Source: Paragonimus skrjabini miyazakii (taxonomy: Eukaryota; Platyhelminthes; Trematoda; Plagiorchiida; Troglotrematidae). Taken from it: 64,000 nt of DNA. A model generated the notes under the pieces. The model made no database searches. It saw only the letters and a program-made list of their open reading frames with translations, and was not told the DNA's origin. The stretch lies in assembly GCA_014338405.1 (NCBI GenBank), contig JTDE01002181.1, positions 42,641-106,640 on the forward strand. The letters are read 5' to 3'. Shown one piece after another: positions 45,724-58,920 of this stretch. Numbering within the stretch: the stretch's first letter is position 1; each line of letters opens with the position of its first letter. Made by a program: the position numbers and the translations under genes.

Positions 45724-48700
45724 CTATACGGAAGTAAAATGGTATGCAGTTTTTCCAAGAACGGACAAAAAAGCGATACTATCTAATAGTTTATAAACTA
45801 ACTTGAATGCAATGTATAAAACATCCGACGAACAAACGATAAACAACGCTGTCCAGTATATTTTCTAAAACTTTTCAATTGAATAGCTGAATGCCAATCA
45901 ATGCACTTGTTCATTAATAACCTCAACGGGTCTGTCGTTGTGGTAGGTTGGTTCAAACTACAACTCAACAGAACATTACAAGGATATAATGGAAAGATTC
46001 GGATAACGGTAGAAGGAGGAAAGGTAGCCAACGGTTTTTCAGTCGTACCGTGGTCAGCTGAACATTCCGTATTGGCTCTTCAGTGACAAATAATTAATAC
46101 TAAGAAAAACTTTCAATTTAACGTTTACGATACTTGGGGAATATGAACAAAGCAACGAACAGCGAAAATATGAATATCAGATCGTCCAACCTGAATGACA
46201 CTCATTGTGACCTAGGCACATATCAGTCTAAGGTCCACAGGTGATTGTTTTGCACATACAGCGAAGGTTTGAATCGGTTTATTGCAAAGGCTTCAACAAA
46301 TTTTGGGAATCGTGAGCTGTAGTGGTGTACTATGATGTTGCAGACTGATGTCAAGTCCACGTCATGGCCCGTTGGCATTAGGTGTCGTCCAATGCTGGGG
46401 CTTACGTCTCCCCGTGACAACAGTGTCCGGTTGTGTGGCCAGTTTGTGAGCCCACTTAAGTACATGTTCCTACATTCTTGAGATCACTGATCTACTGATT
46501 TTTCTCAAGTAACTTCATTCACAGTCACAAGACAATTAGTAAACAGTGTGAACTGGTGCCAGTAGGTTGAGCTACATTGATTGTGAGCACCAGGTACCTG
46601 CAAGTCTGTTTGTGAAGAAGTGATTTGGATATAGTGAATAGTAGCCAAATGGACTCACCCTGTGTTTTGGGTGTTGAAATTACCGTACGGTTAAGGTAAC
46701 GAGAAAATGCAAGGTTTCACGTGCTTTCCTCTCTCCTCATCTATCCAGCCATGATTGAGAATCATTTCTCGCTGTTCACATATACCGTCTTCTATTAGAA
46801 GAATGTTTTTTCAATTACTTAGGAGTCTGAATGTTCATCGGTAGAATAAGCTTTGTACAGTGTCGACAGCTCCGAGTTTGACTGTTTTCTCCAGAAACGA
46901 GAAGTAATTATGCGTTTCTACCTACGCCGCATATTGTAGATTGCCGTGTTTGCAACTGTCTTTCAGTCACTGTATAGATGTGATATTGGTTGATGGCAAT
47001 AAAGTATTTAGAACAAACTCCACTGTCCGTGAAATACTCACTCATTTCACTTTCTATACTCGCAGCGGAAAAACACCTCTGCTGAATGAATCCAAAGGAT
47101 GATTCACACCCACGTCGTTGATTTGTATGAAATGTCTCCTATGAAATTTAATCCGTACACTGACTGCGCAAGCTTATGATGAATATTACATGTCAGATTA
47201 CTTCAGTTTAAGCGATATATCTTCCTAGCATATGTAACCGCATTGAACTCTCATCACTTTACCCAGGGGTATACTAGTGAAAAAGTATTCCCTAGCCACT
47301 GACGCTGTCAATTTTCCGCTAGTGTTAACATCTGGCAACAATTCGATATTTCTCCAATTATATTGTTGGCTAGAAACAGCCTCACAACGTGGCAATCCAC
47401 TTTTTCAGTTGCTGCTGAGGTTAGGGGGACCTCGGCAAAATTGGCATGAGTGATGTATCCGGTTTGTAAGTTTTAGTAGGCCATATATTTGGAACGTTCA
47501 AGAACATCTTGGGTTGATATATTTCATCATCATCTTGCTAACTGAATAATATTTGAGTAATATCTTCAAAGCTAAATGATGTAATCATCGTCGCCTGAAA
47601 TGGCAAATCCAGTGCTTTCGTCGGCTCACACTGTCAGCACACGGTTACCTGATTTTAATTCATTGTAATATTGACCACGCTCAAGAGACAGTACATAACA
47701 GTTGTGAACTGAAAAGTACTTTTAAATTCATTTTTGGAATCGATCAAGTGACCGTTCAACCACTATTCAGTTTCGATATGATTACATTTTAATTGAGTGA
47801 ACGCGTCGGTTAACTTCAACAGTTTTGTCTCGGTTGTATTTACACTAATATCTCTTTCATCTTTATTCAAAATCCGACAACCTCTGATTGAAACTTACTC
47901 ATTTTGAAAGGCAATATACTGGTAAAATATCTGGATAGACTTGATAAATACTCCAAATCGGAACCACCGCGCTTCAGACATCTGTTTATTGATATAACAC
48001 TAACGTAGTAGATCGTTTGAATTTATTACATAAAGTCCATGGGAAAATTTCATGATTGCTTTGTATTCTTCAGTCGCGCGATATGTACTTGGTGAGAGGC
48101 ATCCAAGTTTTTGCTTAAGCACAGCTCGTACGATACACCACTGCTGATCTATGTTTTCAAGTTAATTTTGATAGAATATAGTTTCGGTCGTGCACCATGT
48201 GTAAATTATCTATCACTGGCCGAAATGTGTATCTCATGCTCCGATTGGAGAAATATGTTTTACTTTGTAGGCATGCAGCTTTTACTTGAGAATAGTCTGA
48301 GAAACATACGTGAGCATCCTAGTGACATCTATTTTTCATGCGATGCGTAAATATAACATTACTGGATCGATACGTGAATGATATGAAATGCAGCCAGCAG
48401 TGCTTTGATTAAAAAATTGTTTTGTTCTCATCGTACCAGAATCAATATAATACATTCCGTTACTGTCGTAGAATTATACGTGGGGACGCGCGATTGAGTA
48501 GATCTATCTATGTAAATTTAGTTATATGATATATTGTAGATCACACATCCGCGCCAGCAAGAGAAAGAGCAAGCAAAGCAATATGTTTCACTGTACTTCC
48601 TAGAGCAAAAAGGCAGCCAGTTTACTTGAAAGGTCGGAATTTACTGGCAGTCGACCATATCGGTTGCACAAGGCTGCGACCACAACGATCCATAAAAGTA

Positions 48701-51236
48701 GGTAATTGCAGAACAGCTTAAGGCAAACGAAGACGTAAAAGCTGCCAATGAATTAATAATGCTACTCGTGGGGCGCGATGAATTTGGATGATTCTCAGCG
48801 ATTTATCCGGCCTGAGGTTTGACATGAGACATAAATCTGAGATCCTACAGCTACAACGCTTAACATGCGAAAACTCATGAAGTGTTTTTTGGAGAAACCT
48901 TTATTGTCGATAACCATCCCGAAACATGATCAAATTGTAACTGAGTGGTTTAACTCATCCAAATGTGTCGTTTTAGTTACTTTATTGCTTATAGCCGAAC
49001 ACTTTCGTAAGCAGTGAATACATCAAATTTTACTTCCATTCTTTGTATGCGTTAGCGATCAGAATGAGCAATATACGGTAAGCATAATATGCCCAAATTA
49101 AGGCATGAAAATGTTGCCCAATATGATATGCACTTGTACACACCCACGTTTTTCATTCGACTACCACCGTTATCAATAATTGTCATTTCTGAAGTGGGGT
49201 TCGATCACACTGTTTATTCACATGTTTCAATGATTAGCCAGAATTACTCAGATGGTAGATCGAAGTAAACATTATGTTCCCGACATCAACCAGATACCCC
49301 CTTGCACATTTTCTCCCGAACACCTTACGCGTGAACTTATTACACAAACAGAAACCTATTTTCTGAAAAACTTGATTCACCATCCAGTAGACTTCTAAAG
49401 CATTGCGTTGCAAACAAAATTAGCACCATAAATTTGGTTTCAGAAAATGTGCATCTTGTTTGTTGCAAAATGTGAACAAAATGAAAGTTGGGAATGGGTT
49501 TCCTACAAAGTGTAGGTCCCCTTGTCTATAAAAGTGGGTGTTTTTTGATGTAAATAATCTTGCATAAACGTATGAGCAAACTAACTATCACTACACTATT
49601 CATGGCTTCATGCAAGTGAGAATGTGTCACCTGGATATGTCTTACATTCAAAGACGTCGTGTATGCCCTAGCATATCTGCAATCGCATGTTTCAATTTGA
49701 AAATAATACATACTGTCCAAACACATCGTATGTTAACAAGCTTGTTCGCTATCACCTAGTTGTGAAGAATGATCACGAACATTTTTAGACAACAACGTTT
49801 TTCCAAGTCATTAATCATTTAACAGAACCACAGCGTTTTTACAAACGTCTAGTTAATCAATTTTTGACAACAGCACCCAGTAATGCAATCCGACTTTTAT
49901 TCATCAGCTTAGGTTTGGACTCGCCAAACGGAAGTGTGTTGATGAACCTTCATAATGTCGAGACCGCGGCCAAACTCTTTGGTAGTAACCACTGAGAAGA
50001 GATGTTAGTTGATAGACAGTCCCAACTTGTTCATTGGCCCTGATGGATGTTTAGTTGTCGATGTTCATCCACAAAACGGCTAATCAATCTCATTTCATCG
50101 TTATAGGAAATGCAACCGCCATGACAGGAAGAAATGTAATGGAGTTTCGCCCCACATAGAGGTCGTCGGTACTAAAAATCATTGTGGCGGATCACCAACA
50201 ACCTATTCTTGTGATAATTTTGTGGACAACTGCACCAGTAATCTTTGTTTCAGGTAGACCGAAATACCACATGCAAAAGACCCGTTCATATTTTCTCGCT
50301 GTTGATGCTTTGATCACTTCATCCTCTTTAGAGGACGCAAAGACTCGTCGATTGTTGCAACCTTTGACTGCGGGAGGACGTATTCTCCCTGAGGTGTACA
50401 CGGAGTGATCGTTGGGTTCACCCACCCCCTTTTTATTTAGGAACTCTGATTAGTGTGAATCGCAAATCGTTTTGAAACATCTTGCTGCTTCCCCATTGCC
50501 AATAATTTTTGACAACCGCCAGTTACTGAATATGCTATACTCCAGCCTCACTCTTGTAGAAGTCCAGTTGATAGTTATATTGCTGGCAATATGGAAGCAA
50601 AAGTTATCACAAGACACGATCGTCAATGTGAAAAGCCATAAGTGGTGACATATATTTCATTGCCATTTTACGGAAGTATGTGTTGTGCGGCTCTGTGTTC
50701 AATCTCAGTAACATCGTTCGACTCTGCACTGCCATCATCCATAGCATTCAGAAAGATGGTTGTTCTGCCTAAGAACCAGAAGATCAGTTTTTTCTGCATT
50801 AAATACTTTTAGGTTAAACAACCGGTAATCATACAGCAAAATTTCATGCATAAATATTGCTGGTGAACGCATACTTTACCGTAATATTTCCAGCGCAGTG
50901 CAGCAAACATTATGTTGAAAAGAAGAAAAGCATCGATTTCTTATTCTACCTCTTTATGCAAACACGTGGATAGAAAACGGTAAAAATGACATCAAATGGC
51001 TCGTAAATTTTACTTTTCCGATGTGATGCTACAGATAATCGTCTGAACATATCTATCTTTCCTTGAACTCGCCGGAATCTATTGTTTTAATGATCTATGG
51101 AAAAGCTTGCGCATACGAATTCGATTCATAATATGGTAAATGCTTATCCGACTAACAAGTTACATAATACTGAAATATTTAATATCACCACTGTTTTTCA
51201 TTCACTCGAAATAGCAAAATATCACTTCCAACTCAC
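45724..51236. other. Large intron 1
   Basis: 5.5 kb. Contains the PLE scrap at 46217-46465. At 50192-50425 both strands are open for ~75 codons; the plus reading has a fair acceptor (tttgtttcag at 50252) and ends at TGA (50406-50408), but I cannot decide if it is an exon. The rest is AT-rich with nothing recognised. Confidence 0.4.
46217..46465 (-). pseudogene. Penelope-like element fragment (nuclease C-terminus)
   Basis: The 80-codon frame reads SPSIGRHLMPTGHDVDLTSV, later FPKFVEAFAINRFKPSLYVQ, matching the C-terminal part of the PLE GIY-YIG domain, including the EAFAI helix with its Glu (compare SEALLIKRHAPALC in the copy at 9.6 kb). RT and the GIY-YIG core are absent. It sits in intron 1. 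Confidence 0.75.
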
Positions 51237-51288
51237 CAACTGTCCACCCCAATATAAGCGTTATTAAAACACTTAGTGCAAATGTCAT
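51237..51288 (-). CDS. Exon 1, signal peptide of the unrecognised gene
   Basis: ATG at 51286-51288 followed by MTFALSVLITLILGWTV, a textbook short signal peptide core (hydrophobic from residue 3 to 17), then donor G|gtgagt in phase 1. Exon 2 enters in phase 1 and restores a cysteine-containing mature N-terminus. The start is chosen for the signal peptide and splice phase. I see no clear promoter element upstream. Together exons 1-11 would encode a secreted or type I membrane protein of at least 500 residues; the family is unknown to me. Confidence 0.55.
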
Positions 51289-51950
51289 GTTATATCAGTG
51301 GAAACAGTGAGTGAACGTACACTCGAGTCCCACGTATGACTTTGCAGGTCGCTACTGGTTTGACAGACGCGGGCGTGGATTTATATTATCTACAGTTGCA
51401 TCTATACTGCTTGTTCAGTGAAACAAAATGGACAGGAAGAGACACACTCAGCAACTTGAACTTTATCATGTTACACACTTGTGCTGGCATTGTTAGGCAA
51501 CACGCACATATTAACCTACACTATTAGGCGCTTGAGTCAATCAGCCTCACTCACACGTGCGGACGTATACAAACCTATGTTGGTAACCAAGTTAGCCTGC
51601 TTCACCATAGAATGCAATTTCCTTAGTGGGTTTGGAAATACACAATATCATTTTAAACGAGAAAGTCAAACAATTACAGAGCAAAACACATGAAATCATC
51701 TAATAATCTTCTTTGTTAGAACGTTATCTAATAAGCCGCTACCGCTAATCTGTTATTTTCTCCGTTAATCTACAAATACAGTAATACATGAAGTTTAACG
51801 GATAATCTGTCATGTCACATGTTTACATTCAGCCTTCAACACACTTTTTCACAATTTGTCCCTTCCAAATTCACAGTTTTCTACACTCATCGTTTGCTTT
51901 AGCTGCAAGCCTTTTAAAAGTCTTTTGAGACAACTTTTGACATCCACACC
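51289..51950. other. Upstream flank of the minus-strand gene
   Basis: AT-rich with two 63-70 codon plus-strand frames lacking motifs. Its role as promoter is only inferred from position. Confidence 0.3.
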
Positions 51951-51989
51951 ACAGAATTTGGCCAGCGATTTGCAATAGGGTCTACCATC

Positions 51990-53956
51990 ATTTCTGAATA
52001 AACCTGAACGCAAGTTAGGTGGCGAGCGTGGGTAATGTAATGTCAGCTTACGCTCCTACTGACTGTAGTGACGTCGGCGTCAAAGAGGTGTTTCACTCAG
52101 ATCTGGCCGCTCTCCTTCGGTTGACGCGTGGCTTTGATATGGTCGTTCTGGCGAGAGTTATGAATGCTCAGGTCGGCCGCCTTGGTGAGGCCGAATCTCG
52201 TTTAAGTGGCAGATTTGGGATAGCCTCACATCGGTCAAATAATGACGGGCGATTGTTGCAGCTGTGCGCTGAGCGTAAGCTATTTCTAGCCAGCACTAGT
52301 TTCAGTCACCGTGCACGTCATTACTATACTTGGTGCCCGTCTTCTCCGAATCAGGCATGGTCTCAGATGGATCACATAACTGTTAGTTATAAGTGCCCTG
52401 GTTCTATTGACGACTGTCGTTCTTATTGGAGCACGTACTTGGACTCAGATCATATATTGCTATGTTGTCGTTTTGTTCTTACTTTTGCCGGTCAAAGACC
52501 CCACCGACAGCAACGATTGGCTTTTGAGAAATTGGCTTTACCATCCGTGAAGCTTAAGTACCAAACCAGCATAGAAAGCTGCCTTGGTGTTACTCACTCC
52601 GACGATCGTAATAGCTGCTGGACAGAAATCTCACAGGCTATTTAGAACGCAGGTACTATAGCATGCGGCACAGGGGTACATAAGTTTAACAAACATTGGA
52701 TTTCAGAGAAATCTCTGGAGTTGTTATAAGCCAGACGGAAGAATCCTCCTGGTAGTTCACATAATAAGTCTAGAAGAGGTATCCGTAGGAAACTGAAACG
52801 TAGTATAAAGGCTGATCGTGAGTCTCCGTTAGTAGAAAGAGTTAAGGAAATGGGAACCGCCTTTGCTTCAGGGAATACCGGCAAACTCTTTAAGCTTATT
52901 CGTGTCACTGGTCCCAGGCGACCGTCTGTCAGTGAAACCATCAGCAAGGCAGACAGCACACTAATCTATAATAAGTCCATAAGGTTAGAGCGTTGGGGGA
53001 AGCACCTTGGGGGTTAATTTAGCTGGCCTCCTGCCTCTACTGTGCTGCCTATGCAAACTTCTGATGTAACGCCCTGGCTGACTGATCTTGATTATGCTGA
53101 CGACAAGGTGTTGTTGTTTGACAACTCTCAAGCACCACACGCCTCGTTGAACGCGATTTCGCGTACTTCCGGATGCGCTTTGCAGCCCCGAATTGCAAAG
53201 TGCTTCTGTAAGATTACAGTGACTACATGGATTTAATGTTAGATAATGAAATCATGGAGGTTGTTGACCGGTTTGTATATCTGGGGAGCTACATCAGCGA
53301 CGGCGGTGGCGAAGGAGTAGAGAATGAAGTGGAGGCGCATACTTCCAAGACTAGGGCGGTGTTTACTAATCTGAGGCACTTATGGCAAAAGAAAGGTATC
53401 TCTCTAAAACCTAAGGGTCGCGTACATCAGACAACAAAGAGAGCTGTATTGCTTTACGGCAGCGAAACATGGCCCCTCAAAGTAGAAGATGTGAATCGTC
53501 TTCAGGTGTTTGACCACCGATGTCTGCGTTCACTCACTCATATCGGGTGACACCAACATGTGAGCAACAAGGAGCTTAGGAAGTGGGTATTTAACGCTGA
53601 TTGTCAAACGAGTTGTTTCTTTCAATCCTTAGATTAGTTCGTGTGCTGAGAACGTTAACTAGTCCTCTGCCATACCGAGAATTCTTTGCCGACGCTGCGG
53701 CCGATTGGCGCGTGGTGCGAGGTGGACAGACGATGATTTGGCTTAGACAAATGAAATCGTTCACGAAGGGGTTGGCTGCTGTAGATCGGGTTCGTTTCCC
53801 AGGCTGGAGCCCTCGAGACTCACAGAGTCGGTGGCTTGAGACGTTAGGTGAAATGGTGGCTACCCAAGCTCAATGGCGTGAATGTTGTCGTTGTTTGGTC
53901 GAGTTGTCTGTGTTGCGAGTGCACTTAATGACGCGGGGCTGTAAAAGCCGCTGATG
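51990..53956 (+). pseudogene. RTE-type non-LTR retrotransposon, internally deleted
   Basis: Begins inside the APE-type endonuclease: YAPTDCSDVGVKEVF (52055), NDGRLLQLCAERKLFLAST (~52235-52291), SQMDHITVSYKC and the catalytic DSDH (52444-52455). A linker (AFASGNTGKLFKLIRVTG, ~52870) follows with in-frame stops at 52643, ~52724 and ~53016. Right after FSWPPAST the sequence jumps to the RT active site LDYADDKVLL (~53087-53116), so most of RT is deleted. Beyond a frameshift near 53175 come VDRFVYLGSYIS and VLLYGSETWPLK, and after another shift near 53590 the RTE tail (RVRFPGWSPRDSQSRWLETL). The frame ends in TGA at 53952-53954. It is a dead copy, 5'-truncated as is usual for LINEs. Confidence 0.88.
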
Positions 53957-54183
53957 ATGCCTTACTTTCATTTATAGCTCGGTTGACTGTGTACAAGGTG
54001 TAGGCGCCTTGATGTTGTATGTTTGAATGTAGACGTAACTGTTCTTATTAAATGAGTCTCCTACTCATCTCCTTCTATTTTGTCTTCTTTCTTCTTATAT
54101 AGGGAATTCTTCCTTCATGATTGTGTGGCCGTTACGCAACAATGTGAACCACTGACATATTGCCGTCTATGATGATGATGACC
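53957..54183 (+). other. RTE 3' UTR ending in a (GAT)n tail
   Basis: About 220 bp after the RTE stop codon, closing with TCTATGATGATGATGACC (54166-54183). RTE elements typically end in short simple repeats rather than poly(A), so this probably marks the 3' end of the insertion. Confidence 0.6.
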
Positions 54184-55284
54184 TACCCTTGTTTCAGAAA
54201 GTAGAGTAAACTGTTGTACGACTGAAAACAGTAACAATTGCAAAATCCACAAATTATTAATGGATATGCAGTTTTATTTCTACTGTAAGTTACCGATATA
54301 GCATATTCAATATTGAGACAAAATAGCTAACACAGACTACAGGATGATCAAACTGAGTAAAGAAAGCTATTCAGTGATATCTTCGATTGTAAACCTTTTT
54401 ATGCGTGAATCTAATTTCACTTTGATCAGATGGTAAGTTTTCCCTCAAGGTGTATGAAAGTAATTAGCGATGTGAGTCGATTTACGAAAAAAGTCAAAAC
54501 GTCACATTTCTTATAGCCGTAAAATTGTTGGACTTCTAATTTTTTTAACGGAGCAGCTTTATGTTCACCCACAATACCATCAGTGACTCAGTGTATTACT
54601 CTGCAACACATTATATCATTCATCTTTGAAACTGCAGCACTCAACTGACACTAGTTGCTCGTTTAAGACAATTGCCCATCAGTTCCCTTCTTCATCTCAC
54701 TAGTCGGTAACGAGTAGCTCACTAATGAACGATTCTATTCCAACTCATTTTAGATACAACTTATCAAACTTTATCGGCAATGGTCCACACCGTTCAACCT
54801 ATAGCCAGGGTTGCCTAACGGCACCAAATGCACTTAGCAGACAATATTCATTTCTTGTTGGAAGGCATCGTATGCACTTTCCACGAAATGTCTACAGTGT
54901 GAGATCCGAAAAAGTTAAGGAAGCCTTATATGAGGTTATATTTTTGGTTGGGTAATGTGGTCTTCTCATTTATTTTGTTTAGTTTTTCAAATACCACTGT
55001 TTCGACGATATGCAAACTGAACTGGTTCAGAAATCTCAGTCATATGCAACAATCATCAGCATATTAAGCGATCTATCAGAACTGTCTGCCATCATTCTCT
55101 CCTCATCATAATATGCTGGCATGATGGTAACGAAATTTTGTTTTATTTCGCATGATCAACAGAAAGTCTGCAGCTAAATAGTGATTAGTGTCCCCTCTAA
55201 AATCAATTCCACATTCACTAGAATTATCCACACGCCCACGCGGTTTACGTTACCTTTTAACGTCAAACATAATCCGTATTTAGT
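54184..55284. other. Intergenic stretch, nothing recognised
   Basis: AT-rich, one 76-codon plus-strand frame (54725-54955), no motif. Confidence 0.4.
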
Positions 55285-55440
55285 CTCGGCCTGTGCATAT
55301 AGCTAGACCCTCCAGCTAGCCTCCTTCGAAAAGAAGCACCACATTTAAGCTTTGCTCTTGTGGGACATTCCGATATCAGCCAAGACTGGAAATCGGTCAC
55401 GCTTTGCTGAGGCAACCGAGTTGGCCACTGCACTATTGAT
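55285..55440 (-). mobile_element. Hammerhead SINE, copy 4 (old)
   Basis: The minus strand has the A box TAGTGCAGTGG, GGTTGCCTCA, a weak B box (GATTTCCAGTC), a decayed hammerhead region (CAAGAGCAAAGCTT, GTGGTGC) and GCTTCTTTTCGAA. It aligns with copy 1 along its length but lacks the CUGAUGA core. Confidence 0.65.
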
Positions 55441-56339
55441 TTGGCTTACCTTCCTCTAGGAGACTGACTGCAAAAAATATTGAGTGGTAAACAGTTATAT
55501 TCAGCTCCCTTTGGTGGCCTGTGGCAAGGGAGTATAGTGTTTCATTGAAGAGAACTAACGCCTAGACATAATGCTGCTAGCAGTGTTCTAACAGAATATA
55601 TCTTTAGCAATAACAGTGGTGAACAACCCTGGAGATGATTGCATGTAACGCCCTGCACTAAACGACTGAGATATTCCGTCAGTAAGGTGGAGAGTACGCT
55701 TCACTGACTAAAAGGTTTGCAGTGTATTCAGTCTGCCTAAATTCTCAAGGACAGTAAGAGCCAATGTTTTCCAATCAGGTGTAATTAGCACACGACTGAA
55801 GTTCCATGCCGTTTAATTTGGCGTCTTTCTAAAATATCCTTGAGTTAGATTAGAGGTAGATTTTGACTAAGCAAAACCACTGTGGCTTTTATTTTTAAGA
55901 GAAGCTCATAACAACTAACATACAGACTAGCAAACCTGGCAGACATTATTGTTGACTCAGATGGCTAATCAGTGACGCGGTTGACGCGTATGTGACTAGA
56001 AACTGTTTTCTTAGCTCTACCAAACGCGGTTTCCGAAAAACAAATTTTTTTCTCCTCTATGTTATATTTCACGGTTAGATCCATATAATGATTGGACGAA
56101 GATAGGTATTTCAAGGTGTATTTTATGGACTTCAAAAAATTGTACTATATGCAGAATTACCAATATGCTGTCAGCTAGTCAGTACAGTTTGGTGTCTTTT
56201 ACTATGTGGTTGATGCGGTAAAACATTTCTTTTGTAGCAGTTTTCAGAGTGCAAATCGGAAAATGAAAGTCTGCTATAGGTACGGTTACTAACGATTATC
56301 CGCACTAGTTCGCCGTGGGTCTGACATCATTCCTACTTT
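55441..56339. other. Flank of the CR1 copy
   Basis: No gene recognised. May include the 3' UTR of the CR1 element at its right edge. Confidence 0.35.
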
Positions 56340-58920
56340 TTGTAAAGTAACTTGTGAGGATGGTTAGTGGTTGTATTTGCAAATAATAGACCACTCTGCG
56401 GAAATGAATTAAGCCCAAATCTGTTCAGTGGATTTGCCCACAACATGCTTCCAAGTGGCAAGTTGTGATGAATAGTTTCTTACCTACAAAGACATTAGGT
56501 TATCGGATTCCCTGTTTCGTCTATTTTGTAGTTATGTCCCGAAGTCTGAAGTCTCGACAAGTGATGACTTTGATCCAATAACTCAGTTCGCATGTGCCGT
56601 GTGCTCGAGAAAACGTACGTAAGCATTACGTCACTTCGGCGTTTTCGAAACACAAGTGAATAAAGATCAATACTTTCAAGACGAGACTCGTAGGAGAAAT
56701 GCCTTAAGCCAGCTACCTTTCTGGCGGCTTCTCACTCGGCAAGTTTTTTGGCAAGTATATCTTTCTTCAAGCTGGTGTGAACGACTCGATAATCTTGTTC
56801 AAACAGTGGTCTTATATATACCTTGTAAAAGGTTTAAAAGACTCGTCTGTCCATGCGATGGAAGACTTTTTATCCCGAAAATCTCTAATCCCTTTCTGCT
56901 GGCCATCCGATGTTGATGGGAGAAAAACTAATCAGACGACAATCAAATCACTAGGTCTTTTTCAAGGTCTACTTTCTTGATGCCTGTTACACCTTGGGCA
57001 CCACATATCACGTGTTGGTTCCCGGAATCCTCTTTAAGCGATATATCTGCGCACTTGCCGTAGTCTAGAGTGAGACTCCAGTAATCCGGCCAGAACCTAA
57101 TACTGTCAAGATCAATCTGCAATGCACTGGGATCGCAAGTGTTTCAGATTGTTGAAACATCAGCACAAAGAAGAGATAAGTCAGAAAGTTCATTGATGCG
57201 CATCAGAAATAACAGCGGACCAAGTACGAATCCTTGAGGTACTCCAGTGGAGACCGAGAAGGTAGAGGAAAAGTTCGGTTCCGGTTTTCACTCTAAAAGT
57301 TTTTTTATCAAGTTAGAATGTAATCCAGTAGAGAACCTCCCAATGAATACCATAAAATGCTAGTTTAAGTCCATCGGGTCCGTGTGGGATATGACCGGAA
57401 GATTTGGCAAAGTCAAGGAAGATAGCACCCGAGCTGTGACCATTATCATTAGCCTCTGTCATACTATCCATAAAGTTTAACATATTGGTTATGCATGGCC
57501 GGTCGGAAAGAAAACCACGTTGGGTAGAAGAGAAAAGGTTACTCGAGAAGAATGCTTTAAGGTGGCGTATTTTTTCAGACATTCCAATATCTTGCACTGG
57601 ACGCTGTTGAGAGTGATTAGACGATACCCAGCAGTAGAGCGATGATCGCCTGCCTCAAATACCAGCGTAATAGTGGCTTTTTTTATGCCTTTGGAAAAGT
57701 GTCGGTCCGAAGTGTTTACTTAAAAAGATTATATTGGGGCACTACTAAACGAAGGGCCGCCTCTGTGAGGATCCGGAGATATATCGCGTCTGGTCCCAAT
57801 GCATTATAAGGATTGACACTAAACAACAGTTTCTGAGCGTTGAGTGCAGATAAATAAGCTGCAGAGAATAGCTATTAGAGGTTATTCTCCGGGGGAATCG
57901 GATGCCAGTTTGGCGGAATCACATTGTAGATTTCTGAATAATATATTCTAAACACATCAGCCACCATATGGAGGTTAGAGAAGGTTTCCTCGTTAGGAAG
58001 CCGCAGAGGAATCGCTGAGGGTTTGGTTTACCTCTGGCCGCGCTTGTACTTGAAAGGAATTTTTTTTAATTTTTAAGGCTACCGGTAAGACTCTCGACCG
58101 TACCTGTTGAGTGTGTTCACGGATTTCACGCGAACGCTCATTTCGTACAAAGCGGAATGTTCCTAGATCCTCCAGCTTGCTCGTTAGCTTTTGCTTGAAC
58201 AATGAACGAGAACGTAGGTCCAGAAGGCGACGTAAGGTCCGCGGAAGCGGTACACGAGAACAGGAATTCCATAGTCTGCGAGGGGCGAATGCATCATCAG
58301 CTGTGTGAAGAGAAATAAATCTAGTTTGAATTTACTGAATCGGACACGAGTTTGTGTGTGCTCAGGAATGTACTTAGCGCGCCAAATTCCACTTCTTAAC
58401 AATTTCGGGATGACGTTTATGTTACTGTGTTTTGTAGCTAGTAACAGGTAATATCATTACTTAGTGACATGTGGTCACTATGCCCCAGCGATGGTCTGTT
58501 GAACACTCTGCTTACTAGGTGAGCTTCATTGGTGATAACCAGGTCCGATTCTGGATAGTGCCTTATAAGTAGTTCGACTTGCTGTGTCCAGGCTTCCATA
58601 TGGATTAACATTGCCAAGGATTTCGAAAATTCTCAATCAGTCCTCATACGAAGCAGCTGTATAATTGAGTAGGTGCGTTGAACTCATCCATAGTGATAAG
58701 ATGGGAGAAAGGCTGTGTAGACGGGAGACGACTTAGGGCATCATGAATGGCTTCATCGTCAGATGTGCTGCAAACGGTAAATGACACCAACAAGTTGCGT
58801 ATCAAAACTACGAAATTGGAGTTTGTACCAAAGTGCGTCACATTTTTATGGAGAAGCAATCTCCCATAGCATGGGGAGTGTGCAGAAGGCCACAGAGTTT
58901 CGGGAGCCTTCTTGTAGGGC
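56340..58920 (-). pseudogene. CR1-type non-LTR retrotransposon remnant
   Basis: Minus-strand pieces in LINE order: endonuclease DDEAIHDALSRL, LITMDEFNAP (58830-58660) and YPESDLVIT...RPSLGHSDH (~58580-58480, catalytic SDH). Next an RT lead-in (LFKQKLTSKLEDLGTF, ~58190; LNAQKLLFSVNPYNALGPDA, ~57830), RT STQRGFLSDRPCITN...AIFLDFAKSSGHIPHGP (57597-57313), STGVPQGFVLGPLLF (~57248-57205), and an active site reading CADV instead of FADD (~57160). The C-terminal segment SLPSHGQTSL ... LKAFLLRVSS runs to ~56640, with debris to ~56340. Several frameshifts and stops; inactive. CR1 elements also carry these SGVPQGSVLGPLLF-type blocks. Confidence 0.85.

Noticed and set aside
45901..46086. 61-codon plus-strand frame with a beta-rich, protein-like composition (GKIRITVEGGKVANGF)
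   Set aside because: No flanking splice signals and the opposite strand is equally open.
50192..50425. Overlapping ~75-codon frames on both strands, one with an acceptor-like site
   Set aside because: Neither strand is favoured by motif or phase with other exons; kept only as a note in intron 1.
29605..51288. Identity as a calcium-channel alpha2-delta, nucleoporin 210 or CatSper auxiliary subunit
   Set aside because: Considered because of the signal peptide and large extracellular character. Comparing recalled landmark motifs gave no consistent alignment, so the gene is left unnamed.
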